This document shows positions 1 to 8,222 of a DNA stretch of 44,321 nt, one piece after another. Position numbers and translations under genes: made by a program. Under the pieces are notes generated by a model, which worked only from the letters and a program-made list of their open reading frames with translations, had not been told where the DNA came from and ran no database searches. The DNA is from Bacillota bacterium (GTDB lineage: Bacteria > Bacillota > Clostridia > Oscillospirales > Oscillospiraceae), in contig JALFUQ010000077.1 of the NCBI GenBank assembly GCA_022784505.1, positions 1-44,321 on the forward strand. The letters run 5' to 3'. Each line of letters begins with the position of its first letter. The stretch's first letter is position 1.

Positions 1-94
1 CTAAAGCTAAAGGGCCTGACACCTGCTCAACACAGATACCAGACCCTTCAGGTCGCTTAATAAATATTTTGTCTAACTTTTGGGGTTCACTTCA
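1..94 (+). mobile_element. Right end of an IS3-family (IS150-like) insertion sequence, truncated by window start
   Basis: Frame 1 encodes LKLKGLTPAQHRYQTLQVA* (1-60), typical of the IS3 OrfB integrase C-terminus (KLKGLxPxQxR). It is followed at 70-94 by TGTCTAACTTTTGGGGTTCACTTCA, whose reverse complement TGAAGTGAACCCCAAAAGTTAGACA resembles an IS3-family terminal inverted repeat. Confidence 0.78.
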
Positions 95-113
95 AAACGC
101 AGGCGGTGAGCTT

Positions 114-341
114 TTATCTTCGATTAAGTCTCAGCGCATGCTCACCCACGCGCTCTCTGAGCGGGGGAGCGGGGTAGGCAAGGATCAGGGTCTTGCCTGC
201 GTATGTATAAACGTCTGCGTCAAGGCTGCGGTCGTCCGCCGGAAAGGCCGACCTTATCCTTGCGTATAGCTCGTCATTTGTGAAGCTCTCGCCATCGAGT
301 ATCAGTGCGAGAGCTTCTTCGGCAGCAGTTTCGGATAACAT
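114..341 (-). CDS. Hypothetical protein (75 aa)
   Basis: ORF with GGAG about 10 nt upstream of ATG on the minus strand; no recognised family. Confidence 0.45.
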   Translation of the reverse strand: MLSETAAEEALALILDGESFTNDELYARIRSAFPADDRSLDADVYTYAGKTLILAYPAPPLRERVGEHALRLNRR

Positions 342-494
342 AATATCAATCTCCGTATTTTTAATAAATTACATAATAGAAACGAATTAAAAACAAAGCA
401 TATAACACCTTGAAAAAATTCGTTTACAAATTTGATTTTAGCCAAAAAAATTTCACATTTCCATACAAAAATTATGGTAAAGCTGAAACAATGA

Positions 495-503
495 TGCTAT
501 ACT
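495..503 (+). promoter_or_regulatory. Putative extended -10 promoter for the NUDIX gene
   Basis: TGcTATACT (TGn plus TATACT), weak -35; lies 47 bp upstream of ATG 550. Confidence 0.45.
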
Positions 504-549
504 AAGTACGCGTTATGTAAAGTGATAATTATTTTTTTCCGAGGGTATT

Positions 550-1143
550 ATGGACTTGTCTGAGAAGAAAATAGATAGTGAGCTCAAATATTGCGGCGTT
601 ATCGTAAATGTTACGCTCGATCACGCCGAGCTGTGCGACGGAAGTGTCGTTAAGCGAGAGGTCGTTGAGCATCCCGGCGGAGTTACGATACTTCCCGTTG
701 ATGACGACGGCTTTTGCTACTGCGTGCGCCAGTATCGCTATCCTATCGGCAAGCTGATGCTCGAAGCGCCTGCTGGCAAACTCGAAAAGGGGGAGAATCA
801 CCGCGAGTGCGCGATAAGAGAGCTGTCCGAGGAGACGGGCTTTTCGGCAGATGAGCTTACTTATCTCGGACCGAGCTGTACTTCTCCGGGCTTTTCCACC
901 GAGGTTTTGCATATCTATCTTGCGCAGGGACTTCACGCCGGCGCCAGCCATCCTGACGAGGGCGAGTTTCTTAGTGTTGAGAAGCATCATATCGACGAGC
1001 TTGTCGACATGGTCATGTCCGGTGAGATAGACGACGGCAAGACAATAATTGCCGTGCTCAAGACTAAGCGTATTCTTGAAGAGAAAAATAGTTACGATTT
1101 GTTTACAATTACTAATTGCCATCATCGATACCCTATGCTATAA
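550..1143 (+). CDS. NUDIX hydrolase (ADP-ribose pyrophosphatase-like)
   Basis: Nudix box region APAGKLEKGENHRECAIRELSEETGFSADEL. Confidence 0.9.
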   Translation: MDLSEKKIDSELKYCGVIVNVTLDHAELCDGSVVKREVVEHPGGVTILPVDDDGFCYCVRQYRYPIGKLMLEAPAGKLEKGENHRECAIRELSEETGFSADELTYLGPSCTSPGFSTEVLHIYLAQGLHAGASHPDEGEFLSVEKHHIDELVDMVMSGEIDDGKTIIAVLKTKRILEEKNSYDLFTITNCHHRYPML

Positions 1144-1144
1144 T
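1116..1144 (+). promoter_or_regulatory. SigA-type promoter for murA
   Basis: TTGCCA (1116-1121), 17-nt spacer, TATAAT (1139-1144) with TGn extension; overlaps the 3' end of the NUDIX CDS. Confidence 0.7.
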
Positions 1145-1188
1145 ACTAAGCCGATGCAAATGGGCGCATCACACGAAAGGTGTACTAA

Positions 1189-2493
1189 ATGGAAAAGTAT
1201 GTAATTAAGGGCGGAAAGCCCCTTCAAGGTGAAGTTGAAATAAGCGGAGCAAAAAATGCAGCGGTAGCGATAATCCCCGCCGCACTAATGGTCGACGGTG
1301 TCTGCCGCATTGAGAATATGCCGCAGATTAGCGATACGGATATGCTGCTGACTATCCTCACTCATCTCGGTGCGGAGGTCAGACTCATCAACGGGTCCAC
1401 TATAGAAATCGACAGTCGTAATGTAAAATTCTCCGATGCACCCTTTGACCTTATGCGTAAGATCCGTGCGTCGTATTATCTCATCGGCGCAATGCTCAGC
1501 CGTTTCGGCAGCGCAAAGACCACCATGCCCGGCGGCTGCAACTTCGGCGTTCGTCCGATTGACCAGCATATTAAGGGCATGAATGCACTCGGTGCTGATA
1601 TCGAGGTCAAAAACGGCTTTGTTTACGCCGAGGCCCCCGACGGCAGACTGCACGGCGCAAAGATCTACCTTGATAAGGTCTCCGTTGGTGCAACGATGAA
1701 TATAATTCTTGCCGCAACTCTTGCGTCCGGCAGGACTATCATAGAAAATGCAGCCCGCGAGCCGCATATCGTCGACCTTGCAAACTTCCTCAACTCCATG
1801 GGAGCAGATGTAAGAGGTGCAGGCACCGATACTATCAAGGTCAACGGTGTTGACAAGCTCCACGGCGGCAGCTACTCTATCATTCCCGACCAGATCGAGG
1901 CGGGCACCTATATGGTTGCCGCAGCGGCCACCGGAGGCGAAGTGCTCGTTAAGGACGTCATTCCCAAGCACCTTGACTGCATTTCAGCCAAGCTGCGTGA
2001 GACGGGCACGATCGTTCTTGAGTACGAAGATTCCGTCCTTGTCAAGGGTAACGGAAATCTGCGCAAGGCAAATGTCAAGACCCTGCCTTATCCCGGCTTC
2101 CCGACCGACATGCAGCCGCAGATGGGCGCGCTTTTGTCCATGGCAAACGGCACCTCGGTCATCACAGAGGGCATCTATGATAACCGCTTTAAATATGTCA
2201 ATGAGCTTCGCAAGATGGGCGCCGACATTCAGGTTGACGGCAGGATCGCCATTTTTGAAGGCGGCGCAAAGCTTACGGGAGCCCCCGTCATGGCCTGCGA
2301 CCTCAGAGCCGGTGCGGCAATGGTCATTGCAGGTCTGTGTGCAAGCGGCACTACCGAGATAGAAGATATACACTTTATCGAGAGAGGATACGAAAACTTT
2401 GTTGGTAAGCTCCGCGCCTTGGGTGCAGACATCTCCATCGTTGATTTTCCCGATGAACCCGAAATCCATGAAAAGGTAATTGCAATAGGTTAA
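1189..2493 (+). CDS. murA: UDP-N-acetylglucosamine 1-carboxyvinyltransferase (copy 1)
   Basis: GAKNA, PGGCNFGVRPID (catalytic Cys), FPTDMQ, DLRAGAAMVIAG, RGYE motifs. Confidence 0.95.
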   Translation: MEKYVIKGGKPLQGEVEISGAKNAAVAIIPAALMVDGVCRIENMPQISDTDMLLTILTHLGAEVRLINGSTIEIDSRNVKFSDAPFDLMRKIRASYYLIGAMLSRFGSAKTTMPGGCNFGVRPIDQHIKGMNALGADIEVKNGFVYAEAPDGRLHGAKIYLDKVSVGATMNIILAATLASGRTIIENAAREPHIVDLANFLNSMGADVRGAGTDTIKVNGVDKLHGGSYSIIPDQIEAGTYMVAAAATGGEVLVKDVIPKHLDCISAKLRETGTIVLEYEDSVLVKGNGNLRKANVKTLPYPGFPTDMQPQMGALLSMANGTSVITEGIYDNRFKYVNELRKMGADIQVDGRIAIFEGGAKLTGAPVMACDLRAGAAMVIAGLCASGTTEIEDIHFIERGYENFVGKLRALGADISIVDFPDEPEIHEKVIAIG

Positions 2494-2496
2494 AAT

Positions 2497-3282
2497 ATGC
2501 GTATAGTAACTTTTGCCAGCGGCTCGACAGGTAACTGCGGCCTTATATCCGACGGCGAAGCGAATATACTTATAGATGCGGGGATATCCATGCGCAGAAC
2601 TGTTTCTGCCCTAAAAGAGCTTGGACTTTCGCCGCAGGATTTATGCGGAGTGCTCATTACACATGAGCACTCCGATCACATATCGGGGCTTTCAATGATT
2701 TTAAAGCACTATAATATAAGTGTATACGCTCCCCGAGAACTCTGCGAGGTGCTCGCCGCAATGAAGCCGGAGCTTAAAAGCAGGCTCATCGCCATACCAG
2801 TAAATGAAGCTTTCGGCCTCGGCGGCATTGAGGTCAAGGCATTTCGTACGCCGCACGACTCGAAATTCAGCGTCGGCTACCGCTTTGAGGGAAGCTCGGT
2901 GGCCGCCTTTGCGACTGACACCGGCAGCATAACCGATGAGCTCGTCTGCGGGATCGAGGGCGCGCGTCTGGCGCTCATCGAGGCTAACCATGATCTTGAA
3001 ATGCTGCTCAGCGGCCCGTATCCCTACTTTCTGAAACGCCGCATTTTGTCCGAAAACGGACATTTATCCAATGAAGATTGCGCAAAACTTGCCTTACATC
3101 TTGCAAAATCCGGCGCATGGGATATAATAGTGGGGCATCTTAGTCGTGAAAATAACACACCGCAGCTGGCGTTCGACACCGTGAACGCCGGTTTAACGGG
3201 CGAAAATGTCGAGCTTCATGTTGCACCGATGGATAAAATGCTTGCGGTAAGCGTGGGGGATAGCGTACAATGCTCAATATAA
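2497..3282 (+). CDS. MBL-fold metallohydrolase, WalJ/YycJ-like
   Basis: FASGSTGNCGLI N-terminus and THEHSDHISGL metal-binding motif; next to rlmH. Confidence 0.85.
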   Translation: MRIVTFASGSTGNCGLISDGEANILIDAGISMRRTVSALKELGLSPQDLCGVLITHEHSDHISGLSMILKHYNISVYAPRELCEVLAAMKPELKSRLIAIPVNEAFGLGGIEVKAFRTPHDSKFSVGYRFEGSSVAAFATDTGSITDELVCGIEGARLALIEANHDLEMLLSGPYPYFLKRRILSENGHLSNEDCAKLALHLAKSGAWDIIVGHLSRENNTPQLAFDTVNAGLTGENVELHVAPMDKMLAVSVGDSVQCSI

Positions 3283-3752
3283 AGCTCATATGCGTCGGCA
3301 GACTGCGCGAAAGGTTTTATATCGATGCCTTTGATGAGTATGCACGCAGACTGTCCGCCTACTGCAAGTTTGAGTGTGTTGAGCTGAATGAAGTAAAGCT
3401 CGGCGACAAACCCTCGGATAAAGAGATAGAAAATGCGCTCGTGCGTGAAAGCGCCGGTATCGAAAAGGCGATTCCCAAGGATGCATATGTCATTGCCATG
3501 TGCGTCGGCGCAAAGCAGCTTAAAAGCGAAGAGCTTGCGCAAAAGATAAATTCCCTTGCCCTTTCCGGCAGAGGGAAGATATGCTTTATAATCGGCGGCT
3601 CGTTCGGCATGGCTGAAAGCGTAAAAAAGCGAGCCGATATGCGCCTCGGCATGAGCGCGATGACCTTCCCGCACCATTTGGCAAGGGTCATGCTTACAGA
3701 GCAGATATACCGGAGCTTCAAAATTATCGAAGGTTCCCGTTATCATAAATAA
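3270..3752 (+). CDS. rlmH: 23S rRNA pseudouridine-1915 N3-methyltransferase
   Basis: IIGGSFGM, LTEQIYRSFKIIEGSRYHK C-terminus. Confidence 0.93.
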   Translation: MLNIKLICVGRLRERFYIDAFDEYARRLSAYCKFECVELNEVKLGDKPSDKEIENALVRESAGIEKAIPKDAYVIAMCVGAKQLKSEELAQKINSLALSGRGKICFIIGGSFGMAESVKKRADMRLGMSAMTFPHHLARVMLTEQIYRSFKIIEGSRYHK

Positions 3753-3769
3753 TAAAATGAGGTTATCAT

Positions 3770-4090
3770 ATGGAAGATGGTATGAAGCTTGAATGGGGCA
3801 GGAGAATAACCGGTAAGCTCCTCGAGACCTGGCCGAAGGACGAAAACGGCGAGCTTATAGAGCCCGTTTTTCTCACCCACTGCATGAGCTTTGATATGCG
3901 TGACGAGATGATAGTCAATCTCCTTAACGCCTACGATATCCCCTGTGTAAGACAATACCCGGCAGACGGCGATTTCGGCAGACTCATAATCGGAATGAGC
4001 GGTCAGGGTGTTGATATATATGTGCCCAAAACTATGTATGAAGACGCTGTCAATTTAACCGAAGGGAGCGCAGAATATGAGGAACTATAA
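3770..4090 (+). CDS. Small DUF2007-like protein
   Basis: 106 aa; pattern resembles putative signal-transducing DUF2007 proteins (MxxxLLxAYDIPCVRQYP...VDIYVPKxxYEDA). Confidence 0.5.
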   Translation: MEDGMKLEWGRRITGKLLETWPKDENGELIEPVFLTHCMSFDMRDEMIVNLLNAYDIPCVRQYPADGDFGRLIIGMSGQGVDIYVPKTMYEDAVNLTEGSAEYEEL

Positions 4091-5804
4091 GGAAGAATAC
4101 GAGCTTTGGCTCGACAGTCCCAATCTCAGTCAGAAGGAGTGGGAGGAGCTCAAATCCATCGCAGATGATGAAAAAGAGATCGAAAGCCGCTTTTTTGCTC
4201 CGCTTGAGTTCGGCACTGCCGGATTAAGAGGCACCATGAAGCTCGGCCTTCACCAGATGAATGTCCACGTCATCCGCCACGCAACACAGGCATTTGCAAA
4301 TGTCATTAAGGCCGAGGGTGAGGAGGCCATGCGTAAGGGCATCGCCATCTGCTTTGACTGCCGCAATAACAGCGAGCTGTTTGCACATGAAGCAGCTTGC
4401 GTTATGGCCGCAAACGGCATCCATGTGCGCATTTTTGACGCTCTGCGCCCCACGCCGGAGCTGAGCTTTGCCGTGCGACATTACGGCACCACCGCCGGAC
4501 TTAATATCACCGCAAGCCACAATCCCAAGGAGTATAACGGCTACAAGGTCTATTGGTCTGACGGTGCGCAGCTTCCGCCGCAGCACGCCGCAGCCATAGC
4601 CGAGCAGATGAATAAGATAGACATTTTCCGTGACTTCGTCACCTGCGACTTTGACGAGGCTGTTGCCGACGGCAGGATCGAGATGATCGGTGCCGAGACT
4701 GACGAGGCATACCTCGCCTGTGTCTTGGGACAGGCTATCAACAAAGAGGTCGTCACAAGCGTTTCCGATAAGCTGAAGATCGTCTACACTCCGTTCCACG
4801 GAGCTGGCTACAAGCTCGTTCCCGAAGCCTTAAAGCGCCTTGGCGTGACCCGGCTTTACCCTGTGCCCGAGCAGATGGTGCTCGACGGCAACTTCCCCAC
4901 GGTCGCAAGCCCCAACCCCGAGAATCCCGAGGGCTTCTATCTCGCCGTTGCACTGGCAAAGAAGGTCGGAAGCGACCTTATAATCGGCACTGACCCCGAC
5001 TCCGACCGTATCGGTGTCATGGTTCGCGATGGCGATGGCTACACCTCCATCACCGGCAATCAGCTCGGTGTTCTGCTGCTTGACTATGTCATCAACGCCC
5101 GCCGTGAAGCCGGCACTCTGCCCGAAAACGCCGGCGCTGTCAAGAGCATCGTCACAACCGAAATGGCAAAGGTCGTCGCTGAGACCAACGGCGTTCACTT
5201 TGAGGACACCTTCACCGGCTTCAAGTTCATGGCCGAGCGTGTTGCCGAGTGGGAAAAGGCTGGCACTTATAAGTACATTTTCGCCTATGAGGAAAGCTAC
5301 GGCTACATGATGGGCGACTATGTCCGTGATAAGGATGCGGTTACCGCATCGATGATGGTCGCCGAGATGGCGGCGTATTATCTCGCCAAGGGCATGAACC
5401 TCAAGCAGGCCATGGAGAGCCTGTACGAAAAGTACGGCTACTACGAGGAGCGCACGCTCAACCTTGTCATGCCCGGCCTTGACGGTATCGAGAAGATGAA
5501 AAACCTAATGGCAGACCTGCGCAATGACCCGCCGAAGTTCATCTCCGGCACCGAGGTCTTCTGCATCCGTGACTATTCGACCGGCGATCTCATCGTGCCG
5601 AAGCTCGGCGTGATGGGTCAGACGGATATCAAGGGCTCGAATGTTCTCTATTTCGAGCTTGCCGACGAGACTGCGTTTATCGTCCGTCCCTCCGGCACAG
5701 AGCCCAAAGTCAAGGTCTATATCCTTGCAAAGGGCGAAAACAGAGCAGAATGTGACGAAAAAGTTGCCAAATATGTTGAATATGCCGAAACCCTGAGAAG
5801 ATGA
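4077..5804 (+). CDS. Phosphoglucomutase/phosphomannomutase family protein
   Basis: TASHNPKEYNGYK phosphoserine loop, GTDPDSDRIG metal loop, RPSGTEPKVKVY. Confidence 0.93.
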   Translation: MRNYKEEYELWLDSPNLSQKEWEELKSIADDEKEIESRFFAPLEFGTAGLRGTMKLGLHQMNVHVIRHATQAFANVIKAEGEEAMRKGIAICFDCRNNSELFAHEAACVMAANGIHVRIFDALRPTPELSFAVRHYGTTAGLNITASHNPKEYNGYKVYWSDGAQLPPQHAAAIAEQMNKIDIFRDFVTCDFDEAVADGRIEMIGAETDEAYLACVLGQAINKEVVTSVSDKLKIVYTPFHGAGYKLVPEALKRLGVTRLYPVPEQMVLDGNFPTVASPNPENPEGFYLAVALAKKVGSDLIIGTDPDSDRIGVMVRDGDGYTSITGNQLGVLLLDYVINARREAGTLPENAGAVKSIVTTEMAKVVAETNGVHFEDTFTGFKFMAERVAEWEKAGTYKYIFAYEESYGYMMGDYVRDKDAVTASMMVAEMAAYYLAKGMNLKQAMESLYEKYGYYEERTLNLVMPGLDGIEKMKNLMADLRNDPPKFISGTEVFCIRDYSTGDLIVPKLGVMGQTDIKGSNVLYFELADETAFIVRPSGTEPKVKVYILAKGENRAECDEKVAKYVEYAETLRR

Positions 5805-6343
5805 AAGAGCTGCTTGACATTTTCACAGCGTCGTTTAAGGTTGGCCTCATGACATTCGGCGGCGGCTATGCCATGCTGCCGATACTCCAGCGAGAGGTCG
5901 TCGAGACCCGCAAATGGGTCACCGAGGAAGAGGTTCTGGACTATTATGCCATCGGCCAGTGCCTGCCCGGCATCATCATGGTAAATACCATGATATTTAT
6001 AGGCCAAAAACGCAGGGGAACGCTCGGCGGCATCGCCGCCGCCCTTGGCACGGTTTGTCCGGCACTTATTATTATCACGATCATCGCTGCCGTACTGAGT
6101 GGCTTTGCCGAAGCGCCGGTCGTTAAAAGCGCCTTTGCCGGTATCCGCGTCTGCGTCTGCGTTCTGATATTCAATGCCGTTATGAAGCTGTGGAAAAGCT
6201 CGGTCATTGACTGGAAGTGCCTTGTCATCTTCATTCTAGTCGCCTTCGGCTCGCTGTTTACGGACATAACGCCGGTCTTGTTCGTCGTTGCGTCGGCGGT
6301 TGTCGGCATTGCGATAAGCTGCCTGGGGGTGAAGAGTAAATGA
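5801..6343 (+). CDS. Chromate transporter, half-size ChrA domain
   Basis: FGGGYAMLPILQREVVE motif; about 180-aa hydrophobic protein. Confidence 0.85.
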   Translation: MKELLDIFTASFKVGLMTFGGGYAMLPILQREVVETRKWVTEEEVLDYYAIGQCLPGIIMVNTMIFIGQKRRGTLGGIAAALGTVCPALIIITIIAAVLSGFAEAPVVKSAFAGIRVCVCVLIFNAVMKLWKSSVIDWKCLVIFILVAFGSLFTDITPVLFVVASAVVGIAISCLGVKSK

Positions 6344-6912
6344 TCATTCTTCGCCTTTGGTGGGAGTTTTTCAAGATCGGCATGTTCTCCGTCGGCGGCG
6401 GCATGGCAACACTGCCGTTTTTGTACGATATGTCCGACAGAACCGGCTGGTTTACCTACGATATGATCGCCGACATGCTCGCTGTGTCCGAGTCCACGCC
6501 GGGCCCGATCGGCATCAACATGGCGACCTACACCGGCTATGTGACGGCGGGCATACCGGGCTCTATCGCTGCGACCCTCGGTGTTATCACCCCGGGCATC
6601 ATAATTGTCCTGCTCATCGTCGCAGTGCTCGACCGATTTAGAAAGAACAAGTATGTTGAAGCTGCGTTCTACGGTCTGCGCCCTGCATCCACCGGCCTGA
6701 TCGCCGCGGCGGGCGTGCTCGTTATCCAGATCGCACTTTTGAATGTCGACCTTTATAAGCAAAGCGGCAATTTGCTGGATGTTTTCAACATCAAAGCAAT
6801 AATTTTAGCTGCGGTGCTATTGGTGCTGACCCGTTGGTTCAAACCCACCAAAAACCTGCACCCGATTATATTCATCGTCGCCTCCGCCGTTGTCGGCATA
6901 CTCATTTTTTAA
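6340..6912 (+). CDS. Chromate transporter, half-size ChrA domain
   Basis: SVGGGMATLPFLYD, SESTPGPIGINMATYTGY motifs; tandem with the preceding ORF. Confidence 0.85.
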   Translation: MIILRLWWEFFKIGMFSVGGGMATLPFLYDMSDRTGWFTYDMIADMLAVSESTPGPIGINMATYTGYVTAGIPGSIAATLGVITPGIIIVLLIVAVLDRFRKNKYVEAAFYGLRPASTGLIAAAGVLVIQIALLNVDLYKQSGNLLDVFNIKAIILAAVLLVLTRWFKPTKNLHPIIFIVASAVVGILIF

Positions 6913-7868
6913 AACAAAACAGCCGCTCCCAGCAGTGCAATTGCGCTGCCCATAAGAGCAATGACAAACCGTCCGATGATATATCGGGCGGTTTTTATAT
7001 CAGTGCCGCCTAGGACGGAAAGCGTCTGAAAATGCACGGAAACGCCGCCCCAGCCGAGGATAAAGGCTGCAAGAGCGAGGTTAACGGGGCTTGCGCTCAG
7101 ACCGTTCATCGCCCCAATACCGTTTCCAAGCTCAAATATCCCGCAAAATAGCGCATTGCTCCACAGAAGTTGCATGCCGAACACCGAGGACAGCAGCTTT
7201 GCTGCCGCCGCAAAAGCGCCGAGTTTTTCGAGTATTCCGGTCAAAACCGAGAACGCCACGATGAAGCCGCAGATAGACAAGCATGCGCTGACGGAAGCCT
7301 TAACGGCATTTGTGAACGCTGCCACGAACCCCACTGAGCTGCGTACCGCTTGTGGCTCGGCGGATCTTTTGGCGCTGTTCGGCGCTAATATTATTCCGCC
7401 CAAGACGGCTGCAAGAATATGTACAGCGTACAGGAATAAGCCTGTTATAGATGATCCAAACACCCCTACGCCCGCTGCACCGATGATAAACGAAGGGCCG
7501 GAGTTATTACAGAATATAAGCAGTCTCTCGGCCTCGTTTTTTGAAATTTCGCCATTTTTTCGAAGTGACGCAATATACGCTGCACCCATGGGATATCCTG
7601 CCGTAATGCCGATGATAAACGCCGTGCCGCCGCTGCCTGAGACATTAAAAAGCCTGCGGCTCAATGGCGTAAACGCGCAGCCTAACCACTGTGCGAGTCC
7701 CAGCTCGCTTATGAGCTTTGTCGCCACGAAAAACGGGAACAACGAGGGAATGATAAGACCTGCGCACATTTTAAGCCCCTGCTCCGTCGAAGCGGTCACC
7801 GTGTCGGGAAATGTGATAAGCGCCGCAAAAAGCATCAGCGCACTGGTGACGGATACAATTTTTTTCAC
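6909..7868 (-). CDS. ylbJ: Sporulation integral membrane protein YlbJ-like (nucleoside recognition domain)
   Basis: GYPMGA, CNNSGPSFIIG, ELGNG, GWGGVSVHFQ motifs. Track start is ATG 7889, but AAGGAG lies just upstream of GTG 7868 (VKKIVSV), a better-supported start. Confidence 0.82.
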   Translation of the reverse strand: MKKIVSVTSALMLFAALITFPDTVTASTEQGLKMCAGLIIPSLFPFFVATKLISELGLAQWLGCAFTPLSRRLFNVSGSGGTAFIIGITAGYPMGAAYIASLRKNGEISKNEAERLLIFCNNSGPSFIIGAAGVGVFGSSITGLFLYAVHILAAVLGGIILAPNSAKRSAEPQAVRSSVGFVAAFTNAVKASVSACLSICGFIVAFSVLTGILEKLGAFAAAAKLLSSVFGMQLLWSNALFCGIFELGNGIGAMNGLSASPVNLALAAFILGWGGVSVHFQTLSVLGGTDIKTARYIIGRFVIALMGSAIALLGAAVLF

Positions 7869-7889
7869 AGCCTTCAACTCCTTGTCCAT

Positions 7890-7918
7890 GTATTAAGCTA
7901 TGAGGCAGTACATAGATT
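7890..7918 (+). promoter_or_regulatory. Putative SigE-type sporulation promoter for yqfC
   Basis: GTATTAA (7890-7896), 14 nt, CATAGATT (7911-7918). Confidence 0.45.
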
Positions 7919-7923
7919 TATAC
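7895..7923 (-). promoter_or_regulatory. Putative SigE-type sporulation promoter for ylbJ
   Basis: Minus strand GTATAAA (7923-7917), 14 nt, CATAGCTT (7902-7895). Confidence 0.45.
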
Positions 7924-7942
7924 AGCGGGAGGTGGTGCATCC

Positions 7943-8215
7943 ATGGGCGGTTTAAAGGATAAGGCGGAGCTTTTGGCAGACAGATTGGAGCTTCCGTCGG
8001 ACGCTCTTGCGGGAACGGTGAAGCTTACCGTGAACGGCAGACGCAGGGTGCTCATTGAAAACCACTGTGGTATAATCACATACGAGGACACGGTCATTGC
8101 CGTTGACTGCGGCGGCATGAAAGCCGTCATACGCGGCGATGACATCAGCCTCGGCGCAATGGATAAGCAGGATATGCTTATAACGGGAAGAATACTTTCT
8201 ATCGAGTTTGAGTAG
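7943..8215 (+). CDS. yqfC: Sporulation protein YqfC
   Basis: About 90-aa YabP/YqfC-like protein directly upstream of yqfD and phoH. Confidence 0.82.
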   Translation: MGGLKDKAELLADRLELPSDALAGTVKLTVNGRRRVLIENHCGIITYEDTVIAVDCGGMKAVIRGDDISLGAMDKQDMLITGRILSIEFE

Positions 8216-8222
8216 GTGTCGG

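Noticed and set aside
5944-6762. 272-aa minus-strand ORF across the chromate transporters
   Set aside because: Arg/His/Asp-rich shadow translation of two clear hydrophobic transporter ORFs.
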